Source: an uncultured Clostridia bacterium | GTDB taxonomy: Bacteria > Bacillota > Clostridia > Oscillospirales > Acutalibacteraceae | Direction of reading: 5' to 3' | Length of the DNA stretch: 64,000 nucleotides | Assembly (NCBI GenBank): GCA_937884995.1 | Contig: CAKZZL010000038.1 | Coordinates: 54,668-118,667, forward strand | Translations under genes and position numbers: made by a program | The notes under the pieces: generated by a model | The model's database searches: none | What the model saw: only the letters and a program-made list of their open reading frames with translations | Told to the model about the DNA's origin: nothing | Shown: positions 18,176-27,662 of the stretch, piece by piece | Layout: each line of letters begins with the position of its first letter | Numbering within the stretch: the first letter of the stretch is position 1

Positions 18176-19371
18176 ATAACGGACCTATTGTCGTAACAGT
18201 CTCACAAATAAATAAATATGTTAAGTCCTTGCTTGAGGAAAACAAATATCTGAAAGATATATATGTCAGTGGTGAAATTTCAAATTACAAACATCATTAT
18301 TCAGGACATATATATATGACCATTAAAGATGAAAAAGCAGCTATCGATGCGGTTATGTTTTCAAGCTATGCTCAGAATTTGAAATTTGAGCCGGAAGATG
18401 GTCTTAAAGTCGTAGTCAGAGCCAAGGTTTCGCTTTATGAAGCAAATGGTAAATATCAGTTATATGTTACTGAAATGGAACCTCAGGGAATAGGCTCCTT
18501 GGCACTTGCATTTGAACAATTAAAGGAAAATCTTGCAAAAAAAGGTCTTTTTAATGATGACCACAAACTGTCCCTTCCTGAATATTCTCAGAATATCGGT
18601 CTTATATCTTCTCCTACGGGTGCTGCAGTTCAGGATGTTTTAAACGTATTATCAAGAAGATATCCTTATGCAACTGTATATCTCTATGGAGTAAGTGTAC
18701 AAGGTAAAGGTTCTGCAGAACAAATCATCAAAGCCATTAAGTATTTCAATGAAAATAACAATGTTAATTTGATAATTATAGCAAGAGGCGGGGGAAGCAT
18801 CGAAGATCTCTGGGAATTCAATAATGAATCCCTGGCCTACAGTATATATGAGTCACATATTCCCATAATATCCGGCGTCGGTCATGAAACTGACTTTACA
18901 ATATGTGATTTTGTTGCTGACAAAAGAGCGCCTACACCTTCTGCGGCTGCGGAAATTGCAGTTCCCGAAATATCCGAGCAAATAAAGCATATAAAGAATT
19001 TAAGAGATCGTCTGAATACAGCTATAAATTCAATTCTGGATAGTCTTGACTACAGATATACTTTAATTTCTTCATCAAATCTGCTTAAAAGCCCGCTTGA
19101 ACTTATAACGGCATATGAAAATAAAGTTACAGAAATAGATAAAGCTATTGATTCCGGAATATCTGCTCTTTTAGATCGCAAATTATCAGATTACGGAATC
19201 TTGAATTCAAAACTTGAAGCTTTAAGTCCCTTAAAAGTATTATCGCGTGGTTATTCATTGGTCAAAAATGACAAAGGTCTTGTTGACTCGGTAACCAAGC
19301 TTAAAGCAAATGATAAAATAAATATAAAGTTTACAGATGGAGAAGCATCTGCAGTTATTTCAGAGGTATAG
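18172..19371 (+). CDS. xseA: Exodeoxyribonuclease VII large subunit
   Basis: A 399-residue catalytic subunit of exonuclease VII, which degrades single-stranded DNA from both ends. An N-terminal OB fold (VSGEISNYKHHYSGHIYMTIKD) is followed by the catalytic domain with SSPTGAAVQDVLNVLSRR, IIARGGGSIEDLWEFN, SGVGHETDFTI and DKRAPTPSAAAE, then a coiled-coil region and the C-terminal RGYSLVKN segment. It overlaps its upstream neighbour by ATGA and is followed one base later by xseB. Confidence 0.95.
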   Translation: MNNGPIVVTVSQINKYVKSLLEENKYLKDIYVSGEISNYKHHYSGHIYMTIKDEKAAIDAVMFSSYAQNLKFEPEDGLKVVVRAKVSLYEANGKYQLYVTEMEPQGIGSLALAFEQLKENLAKKGLFNDDHKLSLPEYSQNIGLISSPTGAAVQDVLNVLSRRYPYATVYLYGVSVQGKGSAEQIIKAIKYFNENNNVNLIIIARGGGSIEDLWEFNNESLAYSIYESHIPIISGVGHETDFTICDFVADKRAPTPSAAAEIAVPEISEQIKHIKNLRDRLNTAINSILDSLDYRYTLISSSNLLKSPLELITAYENKVTEIDKAIDSGISALLDRKLSDYGILNSKLEALSPLKVLSRGYSLVKNDKGLVDSVTKLKANDKINIKFTDGEASAVISEV

Positions 19372-19372
19372 T

Positions 19373-19567
19373 ATGGATATTACATATGAAAAAGCAATAT
19401 CAAGACTTGAAGAAATAGTAAAGAAACTTGAATCAGGTTCCCTAAGTCTTGAAGAATCATTAAAGTTATATGAAGAAGGTGCCGAACTTTCTTTGCATTG
19501 CCATAAACTTTTAAGCGAAGCTCGTCTGAAGATTGTTAAGCTTAACGAGGATAATAAAGATGAGTAA
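19373..19567 (+). CDS. xseB: Exodeoxyribonuclease VII small subunit
   Basis: A 64-residue helical subunit that coats the XseA coiled coil. The family core YEKAISRLEEIVKKLESG followed by LSLEESLKLYEEG is intact. The ATG at 19373 with GAGGT upstream is used, not the in-frame TTG inside xseA. It overlaps the next start codon. Confidence 0.93.
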   Translation: MDITYEKAISRLEEIVKKLESGSLSLEESLKLYEEGAELSLHCHKLLSEARLKIVKLNEDNKDE

Positions 19568-20432
19568 TTTTGATATTTTTGCAAAAGATATTGAGATCAT
19601 AAACCGTAAAGCTGAAGAACTCATGTCTTACAGACACGATAATATTGTTGTGGATGCAATGAAATACAGCTTATCTAACGGCGGTAAAAGGATAAGACCT
19701 TTATTAACTCTTTACTGGTCAAGCATTACTAAAGGTGACAAAGATACAGCACTGGCCTTTGGTATTACAGTCGAAATGATTCACACTTATTCCCTTATAC
19801 ATGATGATTTACCTTGCATGGACAATGATGATTTCAGAAGGGGTAAACCTTCATGCCATAAAGCGTATGGTGAAGAAAATGCTCTTTTGGCCGGAGATGC
19901 TCTCTTGACAGATGCATTCAAAATTTTATCGTTAACAAAGACAAATCCGGATAATATATCAAAAGCCGTTTTCTATTTATCTGACTTTGCAGGTGTAGAC
20001 GGTATGGTCGGAGGTCAGGTTCTTGATTTATCTTTTGAAGAAAAGACGCCATCCTTACCAGAGATTACGAAAATGTATTCATTAAAAACATGTGCTCTCT
20101 TAAAAGCAGCCTGTGTTTTAGGCTGCTTAACCGGAGAAGATATCAATAATGAATATATTGAAAAAGCAGAAAACTTTGCCCAGTGCCTCGGTCTTGCATT
20201 CCAGATACAGGATGATATCCTTGATATTATCGGGGATGAAAAACTGCTTGGAAAACCCGTAGGCAGCGATGAAAAGAACAATAAACCTACATTTGTAAGA
20301 TTAAACGGAATAGAAAAGTCAAAAGATTATGTCGAAGATTTATATAATCAGGCAGTAGGTTATATAAATGATTTTGATAATAAAGAAATGCTTTTGGAAC
20401 TTATAGGAGCTCTTAAAGACAGAAAATATTGA
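19560..20432 (+). CDS. ispA: Polyprenyl (farnesyl/geranyl) diphosphate synthase
   Basis: A 290-residue trans-prenyltransferase condensing isopentenyl diphosphate with allylic diphosphates. The first aspartate-rich motif is DDLPCMDNDD (82-91) and the second is QIQDDILDIIGD; GGKRIRPLL binds diphosphate. The pattern fits farnesyl diphosphate synthases, though chain length is not certain. The ATG at 19560 overlaps the end of xseB. The next gene, dxs, supplies its precursors through the MEP pathway. Confidence 0.9.
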   Translation: MSNFDIFAKDIEIINRKAEELMSYRHDNIVVDAMKYSLSNGGKRIRPLLTLYWSSITKGDKDTALAFGITVEMIHTYSLIHDDLPCMDNDDFRRGKPSCHKAYGEENALLAGDALLTDAFKILSLTKTNPDNISKAVFYLSDFAGVDGMVGGQVLDLSFEEKTPSLPEITKMYSLKTCALLKAACVLGCLTGEDINNEYIEKAENFAQCLGLAFQIQDDILDIIGDEKLLGKPVGSDEKNNKPTFVRLNGIEKSKDYVEDLYNQAVGYINDFDNKEMLLELIGALKDRKY

Positions 20433-20445
20433 TTGGAGAATAGTT

Positions 20446-22287
20446 TTGGAAACAAAAATTCTTAACAGTATATCATCAATCGATGATTTAAAAAAGCTGA
20501 ACTATGATCAACTTAATATTTTATCTGATGAAATCAGGAAAGTTATGATAGAAACCGTTTCAAAAAACGGCGGTCATTTGTCATCCAATTTAGGCGTAGT
20601 CGAACTTTCCATTGCCTTACATAAAGTCTTTGATTCTCCGAAAGACAAGATTATATGGGATGTAAGTCATCAAATATATACTCATAAAATATTAACAGGC
20701 AGATATAAGGAGTTTTCATCTTTACGCCAGGAGGGTGGTATCTCCGGCTTTTCTGCACCTGATGAAAATGATAATGATATATTCTATTCAGGTCATGCAA
20801 GCACTTCGATTTCTCAGGCGCTTGGAATTGCCACTGCAAATGCGCTGAACAATAAGAACGATTATACAATCGCGGTTATCGGTGACGGTGCGCTAACTGG
20901 CGGTCTTGCATATGAAGCATTAAATAATGCAGCGCATTCCGGAAAAGGCCTTATCGTCATATTAAATGACAATAAAATGTCAATATCTGAAAATGTCGGT
21001 TCAATGGCAAGATATCTTGCTGCTATCCGCACGAATCCTGAATATTATAAATTAAAGGCACATACTGAAAGTGCTATCAATAGGATTCCCCTTATAGGTA
21101 AGCAGACATCACAGGCTATATATAACGTTAAAAAGAGCATTAAAAATAAGTTATATAAAAGTACATTTTTTGAAGATTTAGGATTCAGATATTTGGGACC
21201 AATTGACGGTCATAATATAGAGCAGTTATGTGAAGCACTTACTGCAGCAAAACTCATTGATATACCTGTTCTTTTACATATAAATACAGTAAAAGGCAAA
21301 GGATACAACTATGCTGAAATGTCTCCGAGTGAGTTTCACGGCATTTCCAAATTCAACATGTATAACGGGGAAGCTCAGTCCGGAAATGATTCATTCTCAG
21401 ATAAATTTGGAGAATATCTGATGGACTTGGCTGAAAAAGATAAAAGGATTTGTGCAATCACTGCCGCCATGGCATTAGGTACAGGTCTTGATGAATTTTC
21501 TCAAAAATATAAAGATAGATTTTTCGATGTAGGTATTGCAGAAGAACACGCAGTAACATTTGCTTCTGGACTTGCAAAAGGCGGAATGAAACCCGTTGTT
21601 GCCATATATTCCACCTTCCTGCAAAGAGGCTACGATCAATTAATACATGATATTGCTCTTCAAAAAAGTGACGCCGTTATAGCTATTGACAGAGCAGGTT
21701 TTGTTGGCGAAGACGGTGTAACTCATCAAGGTATCTTTGATGTTCCCATGATAAATACTATTCCCAATATTCAGGTTTATTCACCCTTTACATATAAAAG
21801 ATTGAAATTTGATTTGACCAACGCCATCAACACAAGCGGACCTGTTGCCATACGATATCCTCGTGGCGGTGAAAAAGATACATTAGGATATACACCTTCT
21901 GAAAATGATTTTGATTTATATCAAAACGGAGACGATATTCTCTTGTTATCATACGGAATTGAAGCTGTTGAAACTATAAAGGCATATGACTCATTAAATG
22001 AAATGAATCAGTCAGTCTCACTTCTCATATTGAATAAAATCAAGCCATTTGACTTTGCCCAGATAACAGATTTATTGAAATATAAGAAAATATATTTCTT
22101 TGAGGAGTCAGAAAAGAACGGCTCAATAGGGGAGACAATGGCAGATTATCTTGCCGAAAACAGATATAAAGGAATATATAAACATATTGCAATTGATAAT
22201 AAATTTGTTCCTCACGCGAAGACAGACAGACTCAGAGAAATGTTTAAGCTTGATGCTGATTCGATTAAAAAGATAATACTGGAGTAA
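20446..22287 (+). CDS. dxs: 1-Deoxy-D-xylulose-5-phosphate synthase
   Basis: A 613-residue thiamine-diphosphate enzyme joining pyruvate and glyceraldehyde 3-phosphate, the first step of the MEP isoprenoid pathway. Seen are GGHLSSNLGVVELSIALH, the TPP motif (GDGALTGGLAYEALNNA), the transketolase-like DVGIAEEHAVTFASGLA and DRAGFVGEDGVTHQG segments. The TTG start is preceded by TTGGAGAA. It is 13 bases after ispA, a common pairing. Confidence 0.96.
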   Translation: METKILNSISSIDDLKKLNYDQLNILSDEIRKVMIETVSKNGGHLSSNLGVVELSIALHKVFDSPKDKIIWDVSHQIYTHKILTGRYKEFSSLRQEGGISGFSAPDENDNDIFYSGHASTSISQALGIATANALNNKNDYTIAVIGDGALTGGLAYEALNNAAHSGKGLIVILNDNKMSISENVGSMARYLAAIRTNPEYYKLKAHTESAINRIPLIGKQTSQAIYNVKKSIKNKLYKSTFFEDLGFRYLGPIDGHNIEQLCEALTAAKLIDIPVLLHINTVKGKGYNYAEMSPSEFHGISKFNMYNGEAQSGNDSFSDKFGEYLMDLAEKDKRICAITAAMALGTGLDEFSQKYKDRFFDVGIAEEHAVTFASGLAKGGMKPVVAIYSTFLQRGYDQLIHDIALQKSDAVIAIDRAGFVGEDGVTHQGIFDVPMINTIPNIQVYSPFTYKRLKFDLTNAINTSGPVAIRYPRGGEKDTLGYTPSENDFDLYQNGDDILLLSYGIEAVETIKAYDSLNEMNQSVSLLILNKIKPFDFAQITDLLKYKKIYFFEESEKNGSIGETMADYLAENRYKGIYKHIAIDNKFVPHAKTDRLREMFKLDADSIKKIILE

Positions 22288-22290
22288 TAT

Positions 22291-23115
22291 ATGGCTGATA
22301 AAAAACGACTTGATACTGCAGTATATGAACTCGGTCTGTCTGACAGCAGAAGCAAAGCTGCAGCCTTGATAATGTCAGGAAGTGTATATGTAAACGGACA
22401 AAAAGAAACAAAGGCCGGCTACAGTATCAAAGCAGATGATAAAATTGAATTAAGAGGAAAAACAAATCCTTATGTAAGCCGTGGCGGATATAAACTGGAA
22501 AAAGCAATGAAAGTTTTCCCGATTGATATTCATAACAATATTTGTATGGATATAGGCGCTTCAACAGGCGGATTCACTGATCTTATGCTTCAGTCAGGTG
22601 CAAAAAAAGTATATTCAATAGATGTAGGCTACGGTCAACTGGCATGGAAACTAAGAAGTGATTCAAGAGTTATAAATCTTGAAAGAACCAATTTCAGATA
22701 TCTGACAAATGAGCAGGTTGAAGATAAAATTGACTTTGCGTCTATTGACGTTTCCTTTATTTCATTAAAAAAGATTCTTCCTGTCTTATTTAACTTCTTA
22801 AAAGATGAAGGACAGACAGTAGCATTAATAAAACCTCAATTTGAAGCAGGTAAAGAAAATGTCGGTAAAAAAGGTGTAGTAAAAGATCCTTCTGTTCATA
22901 AAGAAGTTATATTAACTATTGTAAATTTTGCTTTTGATAACGGATTTTCAATACACGGTCTTAACTTTTCTCCTATTAAAGGCCCTGAAGGAAATATTGA
23001 ATATTTGCTTTATCTTATAAAAGACAATAAAAAAATTAATTATATAAATGAAGATATTATTCAAAAAATTGTAGCAGAATCTCATAATGAATTGGACGGT
23101 GATAAAGATGAATAA
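22291..23115 (+). CDS. tlyA: TlyA-family rRNA 2'-O-methyltransferase (S4 domain)
   Basis: A 274-residue protein with an N-terminal S4 RNA-binding domain (residues 1-65, including RLDTAVYELGLSDSRSKAAALI and YVSRGGYKLEKA) and a Rossmann methyltransferase domain (DIGASTGGFTDLMLQSGAKKVYSIDVGYGQL; LIKPQFEAG). TlyA methylates cytidines in 16S and 23S rRNA in mycobacteria; the Firmicute target is inferred. Older annotations call it hemolysin A. It starts 3 bases after dxs. Confidence 0.9.
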   Translation: MADKKRLDTAVYELGLSDSRSKAAALIMSGSVYVNGQKETKAGYSIKADDKIELRGKTNPYVSRGGYKLEKAMKVFPIDIHNNICMDIGASTGGFTDLMLQSGAKKVYSIDVGYGQLAWKLRSDSRVINLERTNFRYLTNEQVEDKIDFASIDVSFISLKKILPVLFNFLKDEGQTVALIKPQFEAGKENVGKKGVVKDPSVHKEVILTIVNFAFDNGFSIHGLNFSPIKGPEGNIEYLLYLIKDNKKINYINEDIIQKIVAESHNELDGDKDE

Positions 23116-23941
23116 AGCCGGAATTATTCCAAACCTTACAAGAGAAAACGCTAAGGATATAACAATTAAAGTTATAGAGCAGCTTCAAAAACTGAATATT
23201 GAATATATTTTGCCAAAAGACATTTGCATTGAGATGAATATGGATGAATCTACAGATGATATATATAACAAGGCTGATTTTATTATCGCAATAGGCGGTG
23301 ACGGTTCATTCATACATACTGCAAAAAATGCAGCAGAAGTAAATAAACCCGTACTTTGCATAAATGCAGGCAATATAGCCTTTTTAGCCGGTCTTGAAGC
23401 AAACGAGCTTTCCAAACTTTCAAACCTCTTTATGGGCGAATATAACATAGAAAAGCATATGATGCTTGATTGTTATATAGAAAAAGACGGCAATTCATCA
23501 CTTATTGGACGTTGTCTCAATGAAATTGTAGTTGCAAGAAGCAATGAAATATCTCTTGTTGATTTGGATGCATATTGTGATAACAGAAAAATTAACAGCT
23601 ACAGGTGTGACGGTTTGATTATTTCAACTTCCACAGGTTCGACTGCATATACACGTTCCGCAGGTGGTCCCGTTATTGATCCATCCTTGGAATGTATAAT
23701 ATTAACGCCGATATGTGGTGTATCATCGAGTGACAAATCTTTGGTTTTCAGAAATGATTCGATAATTTCAATACTAAAAAGCAAGAATAACAAAAATATA
23801 TGTTTGTCACTGGATGGTGAGAAATCCATAGAGTTTGCTGATAATACAAAGCTGATTGTAAAGAAATCCACATTACATGCAGATTTGATTAAAATAAAAT
23901 CAGACGAATTCTTTGATGTATTGAACAGTAAACTTATTTGA
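23108..23941 (+). CDS. nadK: NAD kinase
   Basis: A 277-residue enzyme phosphorylating NAD to NADP. The catalytic GGDG is at 63-66 (AIGGDGSFIHTA), followed by NAGNIAFLAGLE, the NE motif in LNEIVVARSN, and the SCDGLIISTSTGSTAYT-like region (YRCDGLIISTSTGSTAY). I chose the ATG at 23108, which follows GGTGATAAAG and overlaps the tlyA stop, over an in-frame ATG at 23087. Confidence 0.93.
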   Translation: MNKAGIIPNLTRENAKDITIKVIEQLQKLNIEYILPKDICIEMNMDESTDDIYNKADFIIAIGGDGSFIHTAKNAAEVNKPVLCINAGNIAFLAGLEANELSKLSNLFMGEYNIEKHMMLDCYIEKDGNSSLIGRCLNEIVVARSNEISLVDLDAYCDNRKINSYRCDGLIISTSTGSTAYTRSAGGPVIDPSLECIILTPICGVSSSDKSLVFRNDSIISILKSKNNKNICLSLDGEKSIEFADNTKLIVKKSTLHADLIKIKSDEFFDVLNSKLI

Positions 23942-23954
23942 CGGGGTATCTATC

Positions 23955-24401
23955 ATGAAAAAAGAAAGACAAAAGCTTATACTTGAATATATAGAAAATC
24001 ATAACGTGTCTACTCAGGAAGAAATCATTAACATGCTTTCTTCAATTGGATACAATGTAACACAGGCAACTATATCCAGAGATATTAAGGAATTAAAACT
24101 TGTAAAAGATCATTACGGAAAAAATGAGACAAGATATTCAGTAAGTGAAATAAATAACAGCAGTGACAATTTCAAAACTATTTTCTTCAGATCCGTACTT
24201 TCTGTTGAGACGGCAATGAATATTGTTGTTATTAAATGCTATGCAGGAACTGCAAATGCAGCTTGTGTAGCACTTGATAATGCGGATATAGAAGGATATG
24301 TGGGCGCCATAGCAGGCGATGATACTATTTTTGCTGCATGCAAGGACAACACATATGCAGTTATAGTCAAAGATACAATACTACAAATGTTAAAGGGATA
24401 A
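23955..24401 (+). CDS. argR: Arginine repressor ArgR
   Basis: A 148-residue regulator with an N-terminal winged helix (YNVTQATISRDIKELKLVK) and a C-terminal hexamerisation and arginine-binding domain (YAGTANAACVALDNADIEGYVGAIAGDDTIF, kept here in the order GTANA...GDDT). It represses arginine biosynthesis in response to arginine. No arg genes lie in this window; its position before recN is conserved in Firmicutes. Confidence 0.93.
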   Translation: MKKERQKLILEYIENHNVSTQEEIINMLSSIGYNVTQATISRDIKELKLVKDHYGKNETRYSVSEINNSSDNFKTIFFRSVLSVETAMNIVVIKCYAGTANAACVALDNADIEGYVGAIAGDDTIFAACKDNTYAVIVKDTILQMLKG

Positions 24402-24404
24402 ATT

Positions 24405-26084
24405 ATGTTATCAAATCTCAAAATAACAAATATTGCAATAATTAAAGAAACCGTTATCGATTTCAATAACGGTTTTAATGTCTTGACCGGTGAAACCGGC
24501 GCCGGCAAGTCTATTATTATTGATTCAATAAATGCTATTTTGGGTGAAAGAACTTCAAGAGAGCTTATACGAAGCGATAGTGACTATGCCGAAGTATCTG
24601 CCTTTTTTACAGAAATAAATGATAAAGTTAAGGACATTGTTTCATCCTTCGGAATCCAAAATGAAGAAGATGACACCCTTTGTCTTTACAGAAAACTTTT
24701 CATTGACGGTAAAAATATATGTAAAGTAAACGGGCAAAATGTCACTGTATCAATGCTTAAAGCCATAGGCCAGAGCCTTGTAAATATACATGGACAACTG
24801 GATAACCAAAATCTTTTAAATGAAGAACTTCATTATACATATATAGATGCATTTGCTGAAAACCGGGTCATATTGGAAGAATACAAAAATGCATATTCCG
24901 AGTATAAGGAAGCTGAAAAGACATTTAAGGATTTTGAGATTGATGAGTCTGAGAAAGCAAAGAGAATTGATATTTTGAATTATCAAATTGAAGAAATAAA
25001 ATCTGCATCTCTCAAAACAGGAGAGTATGATGAGTTAATTAACAGAAGAAACATTCTTCAAAACTATGAAAATCTCTATGAACTCTTAAACAATACTAAT
25101 GATATCTTAAAAGGATCAGATGACTTTAAAGGTGCTGAAGAACTTGTTAACAGCTCTGTTAATTTCATGGCAAAAGCTTCTGATATAGATAACTCATTAA
25201 AAAATATATATGACAACCTTTCAGAAATATCATATAACTTATCTGATTTATCATCAGAGCTTTCTGCATTCATTTATTCTTTAACTCTCGATCCGAATGA
25301 GCTGAATTTAATTGAAGAAAGATTAGACTTATTAAGCAAAATCTTCAAAAAATACGGAAGCAATGAAGATGAAGTAATTGATTATCTTGACAGCATTGAA
25401 AAAGAACTTGAGACACTTAACTTTTCCGACCGGCTTAAAGAGAAATACAAAGAGATTATGGAAGAAAAGCTTTCTATATTAAAAGCAAAAGGGGATATAC
25501 TGACAAGTTCAAGAATCAATGCAGCAAAAATGTTTGAAAAATCTGTTTGCAGTGAACTTGTTTTTCTTGAGATGCCATCCATTGTTTTTAAGACAGTAAT
25601 TGAAGAAACTGATTTTAATGAAAACGGCAAAGATAATATATATTTCCTGATTTCCGCCAATGCCGGTGAAGAGACAAAAGCTTTATCTAAAATCGCTTCA
25701 GGCGGAGAACTTTCAAGAATAATGCTGGCAATAAAGAATGTTCTTTCAGATAAAGATAATATTCAAACGCTTATATTTGATGAGATAGATTCAGGTGTAA
25801 GTGGCAAGACTGCTCATAAAATCGGTATAAAGTTAAAACAGGTATCAAATAAAAGACAGGTATTATCTGTTACTCATCTGGCGCAAATTGCAGCTTTTGC
25901 TGACAGTCATTTCCTTATAAGCAAATCAGAAAAAGATAATAAGACGTACACAGACGTAAAACTTTTGGATAGTGATGGCAAAATTGATGAATTAGCAAGA
26001 ATTATCGGCGGTATGTATATAACAGATGCATCAAAACTTGCTGCAAAAGAGTTAATAGAAAAAAGTAAAAATCTTGACATTTAA
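24405..26084 (+). CDS. recN: DNA repair protein RecN
   Basis: A 559-residue SMC-like ATPase acting at double-strand breaks. Walker A TGETGAGKS is at 28-36, two long coiled-coil stretches occupy the middle (about 150-360), and the C-terminal head carries IASGGELSRIMLAIK and TLIFDEIDSGVSG, with LSVTHLAQIAAFAD. It starts 3 bases after argR and is the last gene of the nusB operon; the tyrS promoter overlaps its stop codon. Confidence 0.95.
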   Translation: MLSNLKITNIAIIKETVIDFNNGFNVLTGETGAGKSIIIDSINAILGERTSRELIRSDSDYAEVSAFFTEINDKVKDIVSSFGIQNEEDDTLCLYRKLFIDGKNICKVNGQNVTVSMLKAIGQSLVNIHGQLDNQNLLNEELHYTYIDAFAENRVILEEYKNAYSEYKEAEKTFKDFEIDESEKAKRIDILNYQIEEIKSASLKTGEYDELINRRNILQNYENLYELLNNTNDILKGSDDFKGAEELVNSSVNFMAKASDIDNSLKNIYDNLSEISYNLSDLSSELSAFIYSLTLDPNELNLIEERLDLLSKIFKKYGSNEDEVIDYLDSIEKELETLNFSDRLKEKYKEIMEEKLSILKAKGDILTSSRINAAKMFEKSVCSELVFLEMPSIVFKTVIEETDFNENGKDNIYFLISANAGEETKALSKIASGGELSRIMLAIKNVLSDKDNIQTLIFDEIDSGVSGKTAHKIGIKLKQVSNKRQVLSVTHLAQIAAFADSHFLISKSEKDNKTYTDVKLLDSDGKIDELARIIGGMYITDASKLAAKELIEKSKNLDI

Positions 26085-26101
26085 AATTTATTGTATATAA
26101 T
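26074..26101 (+). promoter_or_regulatory. Promoter of the tyrS T-box transcript
   Basis: A perfect TTGACA (26074-26079), a 16-base spacer and TATAAT (26096-26101). The -35 lies inside the end of recN. Confidence 0.85.
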
Positions 26102-26105
26102 ACAG

Positions 26106-26358
26106 ATATCGACTTTGAAGTGAAGAAGTAATAAATCACTTTCATCACAGAGAGCCTTTGTTAGCTGGAAAAAGGTATGAAACATTTATGAAATACATCA
26201 CGGAGTTGTCTTTTTGAAGTCAGTAGGGAAGACCGGATTTGTACACGTTATAGTACAAGAGTTAATATTAACTCACTGAGGCTGTATTTGTGAGGATACA
26301 GTAAACTGAGGTGGTAACACGATTATTCGTCCTCTGCTTAAAGCAGAGGACTTTTATT
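26106..26358 (+). promoter_or_regulatory. T-box leader of tyrS
   Basis: A tRNA-sensing leader. The T-box sequence GAGGTGGTAACACG is at 26308-26321, followed by the terminator stem CCTCTGC (26331-26337)/GCAGAGG (26343-26349) and a T-rich tail. Stem I is recognised from the paired ends GACTT...GAAGTC and the inner AGAGAGC...GCTGG segments. A TAC at 26194-26196 on the 3' side of Stem I fits a tyrosine specifier codon. Uncharged tRNA-Tyr should bind specifier and T-box, favour the antiterminator and let tyrS be transcribed. Confidence 0.92.
26331..26358 (+). terminator. T-box terminator before tyrS
   Basis: CCTCTGC/GCAGAGG stem with a 5-base loop, followed by ACTTTTATT. It competes with the antiterminator formed by the T-box sequence. 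Confidence 0.85.
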
Positions 26359-26379
26359 AATTTTGGAGGTAATAGATAT

Positions 26380-27609
26380 ATGGAAATTTATGAAGAATTA
26401 AAAGCAAGAGGTCTTATTGCACAGGTAACAGACGAAGATGAAATCAGAAATCTTGTAAATAACGGCAAAGCAATTTTTTATATAGGATTTGATCCTACAG
26501 CAGACAGCCTGCATGTCGGTCATTTTATGGCTTTATGTTTAATGAAAAGACTTCAAATGGCAGGTAATAAACCTGTTGTCCTCATAGGCGGTGGTACAGG
26601 ATATATAGGAGATCCATCAGGACGTACAGATATGCGTTCAATGATGACAGCTGAGACAATACAGCATAACTGTGATTGCTTTAAGAAACAAATGGAAAGA
26701 TTCATCGAATTCGGTGAAGATAAAGCAATTATGGTAAATAATGCAGACTGGCTCTTAAAACTCAATTATATTGATTTATTAAGAGATGTAGGCGCATGTT
26801 TTTCGGTAAACAATATGCTCAGAGCCGAATGTTATAAGCAAAGGATGGAAAAAGGTCTTTCTTTCCTCGAATTCAACTATATGATCATGCAAAGTTATGA
26901 CTTTTATCATCTTTATCAAAATTACGGATGTAACATGCAGTTCGGTGGCGATGACCAGTGGAGCAATATGTTAGGCGGAACTGAGCTTATCAGAAAAAAA
27001 CTGGGTAAAGATGCATATGCCATGACCATTACTTTGCTCTTAAACAGCGAAGGTAAAAAGATGGGCAAAACAGCAAATGGCGCCGTATGGCTTGACCCGA
27101 ATAAAACATCTCCGTTTGATTTTTATCAATATTGGAGAAACGTTTCTGATGATGACGTTCTTAAATGTATAAGAATGCTTACTTTCCTTCCTCTTGAAGA
27201 AATTGATGCCATGGATAAATGGGAAGGCAGCCAGCTCAATAAAGCAAAAGAAATACTTGCTTATGAACTTACAAAACTGGTACATGGTGAAGCTGAAGCT
27301 GACAAAGCACAGGAAGTAGCAAGAGCTCTTTTCTCAGGAGCAGGAAATTCAGAAAACATGCCTAGCGTTATAGTTGAAGAAAGCGACTTTATTGACGGCC
27401 GGGTTCTGGTATCCGACATCATGATTAAAGCTGAAATTGCCAAGTCAAAAGGGGAGTGCAGACGTCTTATTGAGCAAGGCGGAGTTTCCGTTAATGATTC
27501 AAAAATTTCAGATCCATTTACAAAACTTTCCAAAGATGATTTTGCCGCTGACGGATATGTTATCATCAAAAAAGGCAAGAAAGTTTTCTATAAAGCAATT
27601 TTGGGATAA
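26380..27609 (+). CDS. tyrS: Tyrosyl-tRNA synthetase
   Basis: A 409-residue class I synthetase charging tRNA-Tyr. The HIGH-type motif is HVGH (45-48), the KMSKS-type motif is KMGKT (227-231), tyrosine recognition is visible in YDFYHLYQNYGCNMQFGGDDQW, and the C-terminal S4 domain (EIAKSKGECRRLIEQGGVSVN) binds tRNA. The start is the ATG at 26380 behind TTTTGGAGGT; an in-frame start at 26311 would lie inside the T-box and is rejected. Regulation is by the T-box leader. Confidence 0.96.
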   Translation: MEIYEELKARGLIAQVTDEDEIRNLVNNGKAIFYIGFDPTADSLHVGHFMALCLMKRLQMAGNKPVVLIGGGTGYIGDPSGRTDMRSMMTAETIQHNCDCFKKQMERFIEFGEDKAIMVNNADWLLKLNYIDLLRDVGACFSVNNMLRAECYKQRMEKGLSFLEFNYMIMQSYDFYHLYQNYGCNMQFGGDDQWSNMLGGTELIRKKLGKDAYAMTITLLLNSEGKKMGKTANGAVWLDPNKTSPFDFYQYWRNVSDDDVLKCIRMLTFLPLEEIDAMDKWEGSQLNKAKEILAYELTKLVHGEAEADKAQEVARALFSGAGNSENMPSVIVEESDFIDGRVLVSDIMIKAEIAKSKGECRRLIEQGGVSVNDSKISDPFTKLSKDDFAADGYVIIKKGKKVFYKAILG

Positions 27610-27625
27610 AAACATAGTAAAAAAA

Positions 27626-27658
27626 TAACCGGGAGAAAACTTCCGGTTAAATTTTATC
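27626..27658. terminator. Bidirectional terminator between tyrS and dapB
   Basis: TAACCGGGAG pairs with CTTCCGGTTA; the plus side is followed by AATTTTATC and the minus side by a run of eight T. It serves both convergent genes. Confidence 0.85.
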
Positions 27659-27662
27659 ATAA

